From the NCBI GenBank assembly GCA_037200005.1, contig JBBCGY010000001.1, positions 354,416 to 418,415 of the forward strand: a stretch of DNA of 64,000 nucleotides. The letters run 5' to 3'. The stretch comes from Alphaproteobacteria bacterium (GTDB taxonomy: Bacteria > Pseudomonadota > Alphaproteobacteria > UBA9219 > RFNS01). Shown here piece after piece: positions 47,177-56,343 of this stretch (position 1 is the first letter of the stretch; every line of letters begins with the position of its first letter). Made by a program: the position numbers and the translations under genes. The notes beneath the pieces are model-generated. The model was given only the letters and a program-made list of their open reading frames with translations, was not told where the DNA came from and searched no databases.

Positions 47177-47614
47177 CTATTTATAGCCTGTCGTCACGCA
47201 CTGGCCTTCATTCAGGGCCTGCTGCATCGCGCTTGGATATTCTTTGCCGTCCATCACGTAGGTCGACTGGATGTTCGAGCCGCTGGCGGAGGCCGTGCCA
47301 TGGGTTTTGCCGCTTATGGGTTTTCCCGAAGCGTAATTCCGGAGTTCCTCGGTCACGGCCTGGCGCATCTCGGGCGTATAGGCGCATTCAAGCCTGCCGC
47401 CGCCCGGCATCTGCTCCGTGTAAAGGCATTTGCCGTTATTTTCGCCGCGGATGTTTTTTTCCATCGCCTGACGCGTGAAAGGATGGACGAAGCTGCATTG
47501 ATAGGGAGAGCAGGACTCGAGCATGGCGGGAAAATCGGCGCAATCGTCCGCGCGGCTTTGGCCGGGCATGGCGGCGAGAAACGCGCATGCCAGCAAGAAT
47601 AAACGATATTTCAT
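47177..47614 (-). CDS. Secreted cysteine-rich hypothetical protein
   Basis: 145 residues from the ATG at 47614. A clear signal peptide (MKYRLFLLACAFLAAMPGQS, then RADD) precedes a mature chain with six cysteines (DDCADF, ESCSPYQCSF, GKCLYT, LECAYT, GQCVTT), consistent with three disulfides in the periplasm. No family recognised. It lies just behind the MlaC-like gene on the same strand. Confidence 0.65.
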   Translation of the reverse strand: MKYRLFLLACAFLAAMPGQSRADDCADFPAMLESCSPYQCSFVHPFTRQAMEKNIRGENNGKCLYTEQMPGGGRLECAYTPEMRQAVTEELRNYASGKPISGKTHGTASASGSNIQSTYVMDGKEYPSAMQQALNEGQCVTTGYK

Positions 47615-47659
47615 ATTTCTCTCCGCGATCATGACTGCGCCGGGAATCGAATCCAGGGA

Positions 47660-48340
47660 TTACGTGTTCTTCATTCCCTTGGCTTTTTTATCCAGCACGT
47701 CGATCAGCGCCTGAACGCCGTCGTCGCGGATGACCGAGGAAAACTCGGCGTGGCGGACGGCAAGCTCGCTGATGGTCGCGTCGAGATAGACATCGTTGAT
47801 GCGCCATTCCTTGTTCGCGTCCTGGCGCAGCAGATAGTTCAGCGTCACGGGCGTCTCGCCTTCATGCGGCACCAGCCTGGTTTCGACGATCATGCCGCCG
47901 CCCGGGGCGGGTTTCTCGCCGATGACTTCAAACTTTTCGCCCGAGAATCCGGCGAAGCGGCTGGCGTAGGTCGCCACGCTGAAATCGCTGAAGGCGGCGA
48001 TAAGGCGCTGCTGCTCCGCGGGCGCGGCCTTGAACCAGTCGCTGCCGACGGCGAAGCGGGTCATCATCGGCAGATCCAGCGCGCGCTCGATGGCAGGCTT
48101 GAGCTGGGCGTAGCGGCCCTCGAAGCCGAGCTTGTCGCCGCGCTGCATCACGAACAGCAGCTGGCCGTAGAAAGTCTTCACGACGTCCTGGGCGCTTTGC
48201 TGCGCTTCGGCGCGCGGCTGCTGGACGGGCTTCGCCATGGCGGCGCGCGCAACCTTGTGCGGCTGTTTCGGCATATCCGCGGCTTGCGCGGCGCCGTGCG
48301 CGGCAAGAAAGATCGCCGTAGCGGTTAAGAGGAATCGCAT
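47660..48340 (-). CDS. MlaC/HpnM-like phospholipid-binding periplasmic protein
   Basis: 226 residues. A signal peptide (cleaved near AAQA) is followed by the MlaC fold: LPMMTRFAVGSDWFKAAPAE, FSDFSVATYASRFAGFSGEK and YLLRQDANKEWRINDVYLDA. MlaC shuttles phospholipids to the inner membrane; HpnM paralogues serve hopanoid-related transport. The dxs gene upstream slightly favours an isoprenoid setting, but sequence alone does not separate the two. Confidence 0.82.
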   Translation of the reverse strand: MRFLLTATAIFLAAHGAAQAADMPKQPHKVARAAMAKPVQQPRAEAQQSAQDVVKTFYGQLLFVMQRGDKLGFEGRYAQLKPAIERALDLPMMTRFAVGSDWFKAAPAEQQRLIAAFSDFSVATYASRFAGFSGEKFEVIGEKPAPGGGMIVETRLVPHEGETPVTLNYLLRQDANKEWRINDVYLDATISELAVRHAEFSSVIRDDGVQALIDVLDKKAKGMKNT

Positions 48341-48361
48341 GGTGGTGTCTCCTGTTATGGC

Positions 48362-50391
48362 CTAGGCGTAAGCCGCCTTGGCTTCCTTCGTCGCGTCTTC
48401 GATCGTCATGCCCAGCATGTTCAGCGCCGTGGCGACGATATGCGCGGCGTTCAGCCTGGCTTCGTCATACTGCTTCATCGGCGCGTCATGCTCCTGGAAT
48501 TGATCCGGCAGGGTCATGGTCCTGATCTTGAGGCCGTTGTCGAGCGCGCCCATTTGCGCGAGGTGATGCAGCACATGGCTGCCGAAACCGCCGATCGAAC
48601 CTTCCTCGACGGTGATGACGGCTTCATGCTCGGCGGCCAGCATGCGGATAAGGTCGAGGTCGAGCGGCTTGGCGAAGCGCGCATCGGCCACGGTGGTGCT
48701 CAGGCCGCGCGCCTGTAGCGCATCGGCGGCTTTCAGGCACTCGCCCAGACGGGTGCCGAGACTGAGCAAGGCGATCTTGCCGCCCTCGCGGACGATCCGG
48801 CCTTTGCCGATCGGCAGCACGGAGCCGCGTTCCGGCAACGCGACGCCCATGCCCTCGCCGCGCGGATAGCGAATAGCGGAGGGCGCGTCGTCGATGGCGG
48901 CCGAGGTCGCCACCATGTGCATCAGGTCGGCTTCGTCCGCCGCCGCCATGATGATCATGCCCGGCAGGCAGCCCATATAAGCGAGGTCGAAGGAACCGGC
49001 GTGAGTCTGGCCGTCGGCGCCGACCAGCCCGGCGCGATCCATCATGAACCGCACCGGCAGCTTTTGCAGCGCCACGTCATGCACCACCTGGTCATAGGCG
49101 CGCTGCAGGAAGGTGGAATAGATCGCGCAGAAAGGCTTAAATCCTTCGCAGGCGAGACCGGCGGCGAAGGTCACCGCATGCTGTTCGGCGATGCCGACAT
49201 CGAAGGTGCGCTTGGGAAAGCGCTTGCCGAAAATGTCGAGTCCGGTGCCGGACGGCATCGCCGCGCTGATGGCGATCACGCGCTCGTCATGCTCGGCTTC
49301 CTTGATCAGCGCTTCGGCGAAGACCTTGGTGTAGCTCGGCGCGGCGGGCTTGGGCTTGATCTGCTCGCCGGTGACGACGTTGAAGCCCTTGGTGACGGGC
49401 GTGGAGCTTATCGGCGGACGATTCCGCCGGGGCGTAGCCGTGGCCCTTTTCGGTGACGACATGGATCAGCACCGGGCCGCCGACGGGATCGTTCTTGACG
49501 TTTTCCAGCACCGGAATCAGATGGTCGAGATTATGGCCGTCGATCGGGCCGACATAGTAGAAGCCCATTTCCCTCGAACCAGGTGCCGCCGGTGATCATG
49601 CCGCGCGCGTAATGCTCGGCCTTGCGCGCCGCCTCTTTGATTGGGCGCGGGAACAGATCGGCGAAGACGCCCGCCATATGGCGGATATTGCGGTATTCCT
49701 TGGACGAGGCGCAGCGCGACAGATAGGCGCTCATGGCGCCCGTCGGCGGCGCGATCGACATGTCGTTGTCGTTCAGGATGACGATCAGGCGGGAATTGGA
49801 CGCGCCCGCATTGTTGAGCGCCTCATAGGCCATGCCCGCGCTGATCGCGCCGTCACCGATGACGGCGATGACATGGTTGTTCTTGCCCTTGAAATCGCGT
49901 CCCGCCGCATAGCCGCAAGCCGCCGAAATCGAAGTCGAGCTGTGCGCCGCGCCGAAGGGGTCGTACTCGCTTTCGCTGCGCTTGGTGAAGCCGGAAAGCC
50001 CGCCGCCCGTCCGCAAGGTGCGGATACGGTCGCGCCGCCCGGTAAGGATTTTATGCGGATAGGCCTGATGGCCCACGTCCCAGATCAGGATGTCGGCGGG
50101 GGTCTCGAACACATAATGGATGGCGACCGTCAGCTCGACGACGCCCAGGCCCGCGCCCAGATGCCCGCCGGTATGCGACACCGCGTCGATGGTTTCGGCG
50201 CGCAGTTCGGCGGCCAGTTGCGGCAATTGCTCCACATCAAGTTTGCGGAGGTCGGCGGGGATTTTGACCAGATCGAGTAACGGGGTAACCGGCTTGCCGC
50301 CCGCGAGCGGCTGGATCGCCTCGGCTTCAACGAAGCACTCGGTTTGCACGGGGGAAAGCTTATCGGCATTCGGACGATCAATTTTGTTCAA
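48362..50391 (-). pseudogene. dxs: 1-deoxy-D-xylulose-5-phosphate synthase with two +1 frameshifts
   Basis: The sequence is complete Dxs split over three frames. Segment 1 (from TTG 50391) carries the thiamine-site motifs [18 protein letters not shown] and [16 protein letters not shown]. One extra C/G in the run at 49571-49573 shifts the frame ([16 protein letters not shown] resumes). Another at 49397-49399 shifts it back so that [12 protein letters not shown] continues. Segment 3 holds the transketolase core ([39 protein letters not shown]). Removing the two bases restores 675 residues. MEP-pathway dxs should be essential here, so sequence error is more likely than decay. Confidence 0.85.
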
Positions 50392-50698
50392 GGTCTATAC
50401 TCCCCAATGAAGACGCGCCTCGCCCGCGAGCGGCAGCGCATCGTTCTAAAGCCGTTATGTGTAGCGGGTCAGGTGGCAGAAAAGCAAGCACAACGGCGAA
50501 TAATTTCGCTTGCAGAACAGTAGCTTGGTTAATTTTTTCACAGGCGTGGCCGTGCCGCCACAGCCGAATCGGGAATTTTGCAACTGCGAAAGGCGGATAA
50601 TGGAAAGCGGATATCAAAGAGCCTGATTCGCATTTCAATTATTTTCATGGAATTCGGGGTATTGTCGAAGGCTGATATTACGAAGGAGGGCATGGGTT
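50392..50698. other. Intergenic stretch between dxs and a small forward gene
   Basis: 307 bases of mixed composition. It must hold the dxs promoter on the reverse strand; GGGGAG lies 8 bases before its TTG. At the other end AAGGAGGG (50683-50690) serves the small forward gene. A short GTGGC/GCCAC inverted repeat is present, but no credible ORF, RNA or terminator was found. Confidence 0.4.
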
Positions 50699-51047
50699 AT
50701 GTCCAAATTGCGCGGCACGCTTATCGCCGATATGGGTGAAAAGCGTAAATAAAGAAGCCGAAAAGGCTTCCGGGTTTTCGCGTCTGCGCGGCGACTTGGC
50801 CAAGCGGCAAGCCGAATTCCTGGCCAGCGACGGAAAAACCGTCATTAAGCCCGGCGACGAGGTTCAGACCAAATCCGTCGAATCCGGCAATCTGAATCAA
50901 TGGACGGTGCAGGAGATTTTCACGCAGGAAAAAAGGGGGTTATGCGTCAGGCTGGCGCAGGGACCGGCCCGCGTCGTTTTCAGCCAGAATGACGTCAAGC
51001 AAACGGCGGACAGGCTGACGTTGCTGCGCAAAGCCCTCGTCCCTTAA
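50699..51047 (+). pseudogene. Small hypothetical gene with one +1 frameshift
   Basis: With the ATG at 50699 the frame stops at codon 18 (TAA 50750-50752). Removing one G from GGG at 50734-50736 joins it to the downstream frame, giving 115 residues: SKLRGTLIADMVKSVNKEAE, then a soluble domain ending DVKQTADRLTLLRKALVP. No known family. AAGGAGGG precedes the start by 8 bases. It converges with the uracil-DNA glycosylase gene and overlaps it by 53 bases. Confidence 0.6.
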
Positions 51048-51644
51048 GCCTGCTCTTTCCCTCTCCTTTCACTTTTCTCATATGCCCGACCCACTGCGGC
51101 ATCAGCGCCCAGTTGCCGCGCAGGATGAAGCTCGGGTGATAGGTGCAGATCACCGGGATTGTCGGCGCGAAGCGGCAGGGATGGGTCTTGCCCGCCTCTG
51201 CCGTCACGCCATTGAGGCCGGTCAGCGCCCATAGCGGCGTGCGCCCGACCGCCAGCAGTGCGCGGGGCTTTTCGGCCAGGATCGTATCACGCAAATGCTC
51301 AAGCTCGGGCTTGAATTGGGCGAGGCACAGCTTGCCGCTCATCAGGCCCCAATCCTCAGCCAATGCTTCGCCCGCCGCCTTCGCCGCGCGGCGCGAGGCG
51401 AAGAAATGGTCCACCCTTGTTGCCCGGCGGCTGATAGCGAAAGACATTGGCGATGAAGCTGGCGGGGCGCTCGATGCCCGCCTCGGCCAGGGCTTTGTCG
51501 AGCAGTTGCCCGCTGCGCCCGACGAAGGGGCGGCCCTGCCGGATTTCCCTCGGCTCCCGGCGCTTCGCCGACGATCATGACGCCGTTCCAGGCCGCGCGT
51601 GGCCGTTCATAATCGGCGAAGGGAAGCGTTAATCTTTGGGGCAT
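50995..51644 (-). pseudogene. Uracil-DNA glycosylase family protein with two +1 frameshifts
   Basis: The parts in three frames join to a 215-residue family 4/5-like UDG: VMIVGEAPGAEEIRQGRPFV with GRSGQLLDKALAEAG, then FIANVFRYQPPGNK, then RALLAVGRTPLWALTG and CTYHPSFILR. The breaks are an extra G at GAGGGAAAT (run 51547-51549 on the plus strand) and an extra G in AAGGGTGG (run about 51413-51415). The N-terminal cysteine ligands of classic type 4 enzymes are not evident. It would remove uracil from DNA. Confidence 0.7.
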
Positions 51645-51742
51645 GGCGCGGCGTTCAAGAGGGTTTTACTTTCGCGATTCGTTGTTATAATTAGCCCGAT
51701 TTAATTTAATTGCGCGCTCATTTATTTTTTTAGGAGTCCGTC

Positions 51743-51989
51743 ATGAAAAACGATGGCTTTGCGGAATTCGCCCAAGATTTGACCCGCGCCGCGCTGGAAG
51801 CGGGATAGCGCCTGGGTCGCCGCCAGCAACCTTGCCGTTCTGAGAAAAATTGTTAAGGCCGATAGGTCGCTCGCCGGATGGCACATGACAAGGGATCTGC
51901 TCGATATTCAGGAAAAATATCCCACCGGCCCCGCGCGCCGCGCGGCAAATGCCGTATGGGATCTTCTTCCGAAGCCGGCGGCCGCTTAA
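51743..51989 (+). pseudogene. Small hypothetical gene with one +1 frameshift
   Basis: ATG 51743 has AGGAG (51732-51736) upstream. The frame stops at TAG 51806-51808. Removing one G of GGG (51802-51804) yields an 81-residue soluble protein (FAEFAQDLTRAALEADSAWV, VKADRSLAGWHMTRDLLDIQ) ending KPAAA. No family recognised. The same type of insertion affects dxs, the UDG gene and the small gene upstream. Confidence 0.6.
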
Positions 51990-52055
51990 AGCTGTTTGCC
52001 GTACCGGTTGCATCCGCGCCGCCGATTAATGTAAACGAACCCCTCTTGTGGCAGA

Positions 52056-52130
52056 GGGCGCGTAGCTCAGCGGGAGAGCACTACCTTGACATGGTAGGGG
52101 TCACAGGTTCAATCCCTGTCGCGCCCACCA
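52056..52130 (+). tRNA. tRNA-Val (GAC)
   Basis: 75 bases with an encoded CCA. Acceptor GGGCGCG/CGCGCCC, D arm GCTC/GAGC, anticodon stem CTACC/GGTAG with loop TTGACAT (anticodon GAC), and a T arm ACAGG/CCTGT with TTCAATC loop. All stems are perfect. Three tandem hairpins follow immediately. Confidence 0.97.
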
Positions 52131-52132
52131 CT

Positions 52133-52238
52133 GGTTTTTCTTAGCGAGCGCAGCGAGTTTAGAAAAACCGAGTGTCCGCCATAGCTCGCGTAGCGAGCGA
52201 AGGCGGACTGGCCGTCATGCGCGCCTTCGCGCGCGGCC
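52133..52238 (+). repeat. Three tandem hairpins directly behind tRNA-Val
   Basis: Hairpin 1 pairs GGTTTTTCT with AGAAAAACC (52133-52169, with CGAG repeats in the loop). Hairpin 2 pairs GTCCGCC with GGCGGAC and, inside it, GCTCGC with GCGAGC (52174-52208). Hairpin 3 pairs GGCCG with CGGCC (52210-52238) with a GC-rich inner stem. None has a clear T tract, so tRNA 3' processing, REP-like repeats or an integration relic are possible. Confidence 0.7.
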
Positions 52239-52289
52239 CATATTCAGCAGCTATTGGCACCTCAGCCCAAAAATTGCTTTACTGGAATT

Positions 52290-53252
52290 ATGGCTGATTC
52301 GCGTTCCGGGTCGAAAAAAACACGGGCTTCCCCCAAAGGCGGCGGCTTCGCCGCTGGCTTGGCGCGCCTGGCGTCCGGTTTGCGCCGGAAAATTTTTTCC
52401 AAACCCGCGCCGCGCGCCGCGACCATTCAAAAAGCCATCAAGCCCGAACCTGCCGCCGTTGCGCCCGCTTCACCTCCGGCCGTGCGTCCGGGATGGCGGA
52501 CAAGCCGTCCGGAGCTGCTTGAAAGAATATGGGGCGCGGGGTGGCACCTGCCGCTCGGCAAGCCCCTGATGGAAGTCATGGTCGCGCCCTTCGGCCTGAC
52601 CAAGGAAATGAGCGTCGTCGATCTTTCCGCAGGGCTTGGCGGCATGGCGCGGAGGATCGCCGGCGAATACAAGACCTATGTCACCGGCCTGGAACCCGAT
52701 CCCGCGCTCGCGGCTTACGGCGCGGCGCAGTCGCTGCGCCAGGGCATGGCCCGCAACGCGCCCGTCGATCACTATGACCCCGAGATCCACGAAGCCGAGC
52801 GGCGCTATGATTGCGTGCTGGCGCGCGAGCTTTTTTTCCGGATCAAAGACAAGCCGCGCTTCATTGGCGTCGTGACCGGCAGCCTGAAAAGCTACGGCCA
52901 GGTGTCATGGACCGATTTCATCGTCGAGGAACCCGATCTTTCGCTGCCCGCGATGGAGGCATGGCTCGGCCATGAAGCGGGCGCGCGGCCATTGTCGCTC
53001 AATGCCTCGCAGGAATTATGGTCGGGCTTCGGCTATGATATGCGGGTCAGCGAAGACCGCACCGAGGCCTATAAAAAAGATATTCTGCAGGCGCTGGCGC
53101 GCTTCGTGCCGTTTCTCAAGCAGCAAAAGCTCGCCGAGGACGTCAAGCCGCTCATCATGGGCGAAATCGAATTATGGGCGCGCCGCGCCGCCGCGTTCCA
53201 GGCCGGGATGAAGTTCTACCGTTTTTACGCCACCAAGAAGACGGGCGCGTGA
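52290..53252 (+). CDS. Class I methyltransferase-like protein
   Basis: 320 residues from the ATG at 52290 (an upstream TTG is in frame). An N-terminal basic, Pro/Ala-rich tail (about 1-65) precedes a Rossmann-like domain with VVDLSAGLGGMARRIAGEYK (motif I, DLSAGLGG) and VTGLEPDPALAAYG (motif II). The C-terminal part is helical and unassigned. Substrate unknown. It follows the tRNA and its hairpins. Confidence 0.75.
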   Translation: MADSRSGSKKTRASPKGGGFAAGLARLASGLRRKIFSKPAPRAATIQKAIKPEPAAVAPASPPAVRPGWRTSRPELLERIWGAGWHLPLGKPLMEVMVAPFGLTKEMSVVDLSAGLGGMARRIAGEYKTYVTGLEPDPALAAYGAAQSLRQGMARNAPVDHYDPEIHEAERRYDCVLARELFFRIKDKPRFIGVVTGSLKSYGQVSWTDFIVEEPDLSLPAMEAWLGHEAGARPLSLNASQELWSGFGYDMRVSEDRTEAYKKDILQALARFVPFLKQQKLAEDVKPLIMGEIELWARRAAAFQAGMKFYRFYATKKTGA

Positions 53253-53260
53253 TTTAGAGA

Positions 53261-54079
53261 TCACCGCCGCGCGTGATGTTCCGAGAAATCCCAGATCAGC
53301 TCCTCAGCGCCGGACGGCCATGCGTGGGCGCCGCCGGGGATCGTATAGAAGGCGGCATCCGCGCCGTAGCGGCAGTCGCTCCACTGTTCGGCGATCATCC
53401 CGCTTCTTATGGCGCGCGCGGGTTTCGGATCGCAGCGATTTTGCGCCGTCCTGCCGCGCATGAAGGCGCGCGGGCCGAACTGGATGAAGCGTCCGTAATA
53501 AGGCATGATTTTATCCGCCGTGCCGTGAAACGCGATCACCGGAAGCGGCAGGCTGCTTTGGCAGTCATCGTAGAGCGGATAACTGCCCGCGACCGGCGCG
53601 ATCGCCGCGAACAGATCCGGCGCGACGCATCCCATGCGCCATGCCATCTGCGCGCCGTTTGAAAGACCGGCCAGAATAATGCGCCCCGTATCGACGGGCA
53701 TGCGGGCGGCGATGTCGCCGATCACGGCGCGGATGAAGTCTACGTCTTTTTGCGAATCCTGCTGTGCGAAGCGCCAGCCGCCAGTTTCCGCTTCGGGATA
53801 GGCGGCGATGAATCCCTGCCGGTCGGCCATCGCCGAAAATCCGCTCAACGATTCCATCGCGGCGGCGCTTTCGCCGAACGCGTGCAGGACGATGACCAGC
53901 GGCGCGGGCATGGCGCTTTGCTGCTGCGGCAGATGCAGCAGATAATGCCGAGGCTCGTTGTCAGATTTGACGGTTATATCATGGCTCTGCGTCTGATCGA
54001 ACAGGCAGGCATGGGCTGGCGCATCGGCCGTGACGAGGAATGCAATGAGGGCGAGGAAAGTGCAGCGCCTTTTATGCAC
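53261..54079 (-). CDS. Secreted PHB-depolymerase/feruloyl-esterase-like hydrolase (LpqC family)
   Basis: 272 residues, GTG start. After a signal peptide (cleavage near AHA) the alpha/beta hydrolase shows PLVIVLHAFGESAAAMESLS, the nucleophile elbow GLSNGAQM and the catalytic His in GGAHAWPSG; ADKIMPYYG may hold the Asp. The family cleaves esters such as short polyhydroxyalkanoate or feruloyl esters in the periplasm. A hypothetical gene ends 3 bases before it. Confidence 0.82.
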   Translation of the reverse strand: MHKRRCTFLALIAFLVTADAPAHACLFDQTQSHDITVKSDNEPRHYLLHLPQQQSAMPAPLVIVLHAFGESAAAMESLSGFSAMADRQGFIAAYPEAETGGWRFAQQDSQKDVDFIRAVIGDIAARMPVDTGRIILAGLSNGAQMAWRMGCVAPDLFAAIAPVAGSYPLYDDCQSSLPLPVIAFHGTADKIMPYYGRFIQFGPRAFMRGRTAQNRCDPKPARAIRSGMIAEQWSDCRYGADAAFYTIPGGAHAWPSGAEELIWDFSEHHARR

Positions 54080-54082
54080 GCG

Positions 54083-54481
54083 CTAGCCCGTCGAGGTCGG
54101 CGGCGCGGGCTGATGGCTGAAATTCATGCCGGGCGTGGCCGCGGCGCGGCGGGCTTGGTTCTTCGCGACTGGCGCTGCCTTGTTTTGCGGACCGCCCCGG
54201 TTTTGCGCCGCCTCCCGCTCTTGCGCGACTAGGCGGTAGCCGAGAATGCCTGCCGGGTCGATGAAGGGATTTTTATCGCCGACCTCGATATAGCGCTGGA
54301 TGCCGCCGAAAGACAGCCGATCCCGGCCCCCGCTCTCCTTGTCGCCGAACAGCGCTTCGCGGGCCAGCTCTTCGATCTCGGGCGGCAGGATGGGCACGGG
54401 CGCGTCGATGTCGGCCAACCGGTCAAGAGGGAAGCCATCGTCGATCGCGCGCTTCAAAACCTCTGGGGGCGCCTTATACAT
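54083..54481 (-). CDS. Hypothetical protein
   Basis: 132 residues from the ATG at 54481 (54517 is an alternative). Predicted soluble; YKAPPEVLKRAIDDGFPLDR and the acidic ILPPEIEELAREALFGDKE precede a Gly/Gln/Ala-rich, low-complexity C-terminus. No family recognised. Runs in series with its neighbours on the reverse strand. Confidence 0.5.
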   Translation of the reverse strand: MYKAPPEVLKRAIDDGFPLDRLADIDAPVPILPPEIEELAREALFGDKESGGRDRLSFGGIQRYIEVGDKNPFIDPAGILGYRLVAQEREAAQNRGGPQNKAAPVAKNQARRAAATPGMNFSHQPAPPTSTG

Positions 54482-54491
54482 GGTGTGAACC

Positions 54492-54797
54492 CTAACCGGC
54501 CTCTGCCGGCTCTTCATAATATTTGCCGTTGCGGTATTTCACGAAGCTCGTGTCATAGCCTTCGATCACTTTTTCATTTTCTATTCTAATAAGCAATATC
54601 TTACGGATTTTTGTTAGGTAATAATTGACCTCGTCCGTCGCCATCCAATCCATCGGATAGTCGGTTCCGGTATCGAAGATGATTTTCATTTTTTTGGCGT
54701 CGATATCGTAGGCGACCCATACCGGGACCGCCTCGAAAGCCTCGTCATGGACAAGGCATACTTTGCCCTTGGCATTAATGATCAAGCCGATATTCAA
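54492..54797 (-). CDS. Hypothetical protein
   Basis: 101 residues, TTG start. Beta-rich, with KGKVCLVHDEAFEAVPVWVA and MKIIFDTGTDYPMDWMATDE; AT-richer than its neighbours. No family recognised. Overlaps or abuts the next gene depending on that gene's start. Confidence 0.5.
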   Translation of the reverse strand: MNIGLIINAKGKVCLVHDEAFEAVPVWVAYDIDAKKMKIIFDTGTDYPMDWMATDEVNYYLTKIRKILLIRIENEKVIEGYDTSFVKYRNGKYYEEPAEAG

Positions 54798-54904
54798 AAC
54801 AGCCCTCGTGGAAATGAGGCCCGCGCCCCATGCTTATCTGTGCGACGCCGAAGACATGTTGTCAACCGAATCCGTTAAGAAGCGGTGAAAGCGGTTCAAC
54901 TTCC

Positions 54905-55495
54905 TTATGACGCTTTTTTTCGCCCCAGCATCGCCGCCGTCAGGGTCCCGTCATCGAGATAGTCGAGTTGTCCTCCCACCGGCAAACCATGACCCAGGCG
55001 GCTGATATGGATGCCCCCCGGCGCAAGCCTTTCGGCGACATAGTGGGCGGTGGTCTGGCCGTCCACGGTGGCGTTGAGCGCCAGGATGACTTCCTGCACC
55101 GTGCCGTTGCCCGCGCGCTCCATAAGCTCGGCGATGCGCAGATCGCCGGGCCGGATGCCGTCGAGCGCGGACAAGCTGCCCCCCAGCACATGATAAAGCC
55201 CGCGAAAGGCATGGCTGCGCTCGATCGCCCACAAATCGGCGACATCCTCGACGACGCAAATCCGCGTCCGGTCGCGCGCGGCGTCGGTGCAGACCCGGCA
55301 GGGATCGACGACGTCGAGATTCCCGCATTGAGAGCAGAAATTCATCTGCGCCGCCGTTTCCTGCAGCGCCTCGATCAGCGGCAGCATCAGCGTCTCGCGC
55401 TTTTTCAGCAGATGCAGCACCACGCGCCGCGCCGAGCGCGGGCCGAGGCCGGGAAATTTCGCCAGCAGCTGGATCAGGCGTTCGAGCGCGTTCAT
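54905..55495 (-). CDS. recR: Recombination protein RecR
   Basis: 196 residues from the ATG at 55495. HhH motif [18 protein letters not shown], zinc finger [16 protein letters not shown], Toprim core ([20 protein letters not shown]) and the C-terminal [20 protein letters not shown] are all present. It loads RecA at gaps with RecFO. The usual ffs-dnaX-ybaB-recR order is interrupted by an acetyltransferase gene. Confidence 0.96.
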   Translation of the reverse strand: MNALERLIQLLAKFPGLGPRSARRVVLHLLKKRETLMLPLIEALQETAAQMNFCSQCGNLDVVDPCRVCTDAARDRTRICVVEDVADLWAIERSHAFRGLYHVLGGSLSALDGIRPGDLRIAELMERAGNGTVQEVILALNATVDGQTTAHYVAERLAPGGIHISRLGHGLPVGGQLDYLDDGTLTAAMLGRKKAS

Positions 55496-55983
55496 GCGTG
55501 GCTCATGGCGGCGGCTTTTTCCAAATCTTCGCGGCCGATCGTGCAATAGGACCAGCCGGGATAAATGACCGCTCCGGCTTTCTTGTACAAATCTTTGGCC
55601 ATCTCGTTATGGCTTTCGACGACGCCGCTGATGAACTGAAAGCCGTGATCGAGGGCGTAGCGCGCGACGAAACGGTATAATCGTATGCCGTAACCGAGGC
55701 GCTGATATTCCTTCTCGACATAGATTCCCGGAATGTAAAGTCCGCGCTGGCAGCCATAAGAGGTGAAGGCTTCGTAGAACATGACGAAGCCGATGGGCCG
55801 CCGGTCGCGCTCGCCGAAAAAGGCCCGCACATTGGTGCCGCCGAAAAAAAGCTGCTCGCCAAGCTCGCGCGCGTTGATCTCGATTTTATAGCCGTCATGC
55901 GCGGCGAGATCGACGCAGAACCGCGCCAGAATATGCAAATCTTCCGCCTTGTCGGTCACCGGCCTGATCGTGAAGAAACTCAT
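55492..55983 (-). CDS. GNAT family acetyltransferase
   Basis: 163 residues. The acetyl-CoA loop is [24 protein letters not shown] and [20 protein letters not shown] form the remaining GNAT core, and the start [17 protein letters not shown] is typical. Substrate unknown. It ends 4 bases inside recR. Confidence 0.85.
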   Translation of the reverse strand: MSFFTIRPVTDKAEDLHILARFCVDLAAHDGYKIEINARELGEQLFFGGTNVRAFFGERDRRPIGFVMFYEAFTSYGCQRGLYIPGIYVEKEYQRLGYGIRLYRFVARYALDHGFQFISGVVESHNEMAKDLYKKAGAVIYPGWSYCTIGREDLEKAAAMSHA

Positions 55984-56016
55984 AGTCCCCTATGGCGGTA
56001 AAAATAACTCTAGCGC

Positions 56017-56340
56017 TTAAAACGGCAATTTCACGCCCGGCGGCAGCTTGAGGCCGCCCATCATTTTCTCGGTTTCGCCCGCGACGGCGGCTTCGGCGTT
56101 GGTCTTGGCGTCGCCCGCGGCGGCGAGAATCAGGTCTTCGAGCATCTCGACCTCGCCGGGATTGACGATCTTGGGATCGAGCTTGATTTTGCGCATCCGG
56201 CCTTTTGCGGTCATCGTGATTTGCACCAGTCCGTTCGCGCTCTGGCCGGTGACTTCGATCTCGTCGAGCCGTCCCTGGAGCAGCGCCATCTTGCCTTGCA
56301 TTTCCTGCGCCTGTTTCATCATTTGCGCCAGATTGGTCAT
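56017..56340 (-). CDS. YbaB/EbfC nucleoid-associated protein
   Basis: 107 residues. LAQMMKQAQEMQGKMALLQG, the ITMTAKGRMRKIKLDPKIV strand and the ANAEAAVAGETEKMMGGLKL type C-terminus match the family. It binds DNA as a dimer. Directly behind dnaX, which is the conserved order. Confidence 0.94.
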   Translation of the reverse strand: MTNLAQMMKQAQEMQGKMALLQGRLDEIEVTGQSANGLVQITMTAKGRMRKIKLDPKIVNPGEVEMLEDLILAAAGDAKTNAEAAVAGETEKMMGGLKLPPGVKLPF

Positions 56341-56343
56341 GAA

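Noticed and set aside
48362-50391. Dxs encoded as separate N- and C-terminal subunits, like split transketolases
   Set aside because: The frames join residue by residue after removal of single bases, there is no start with a ribosome-binding site at the breaks, and a third fragment lies between.
50378-50638. 86-codon reverse ORF before dxs
   Set aside because: It overlaps the dxs start, has no ribosome-binding site and no recognisable domain.
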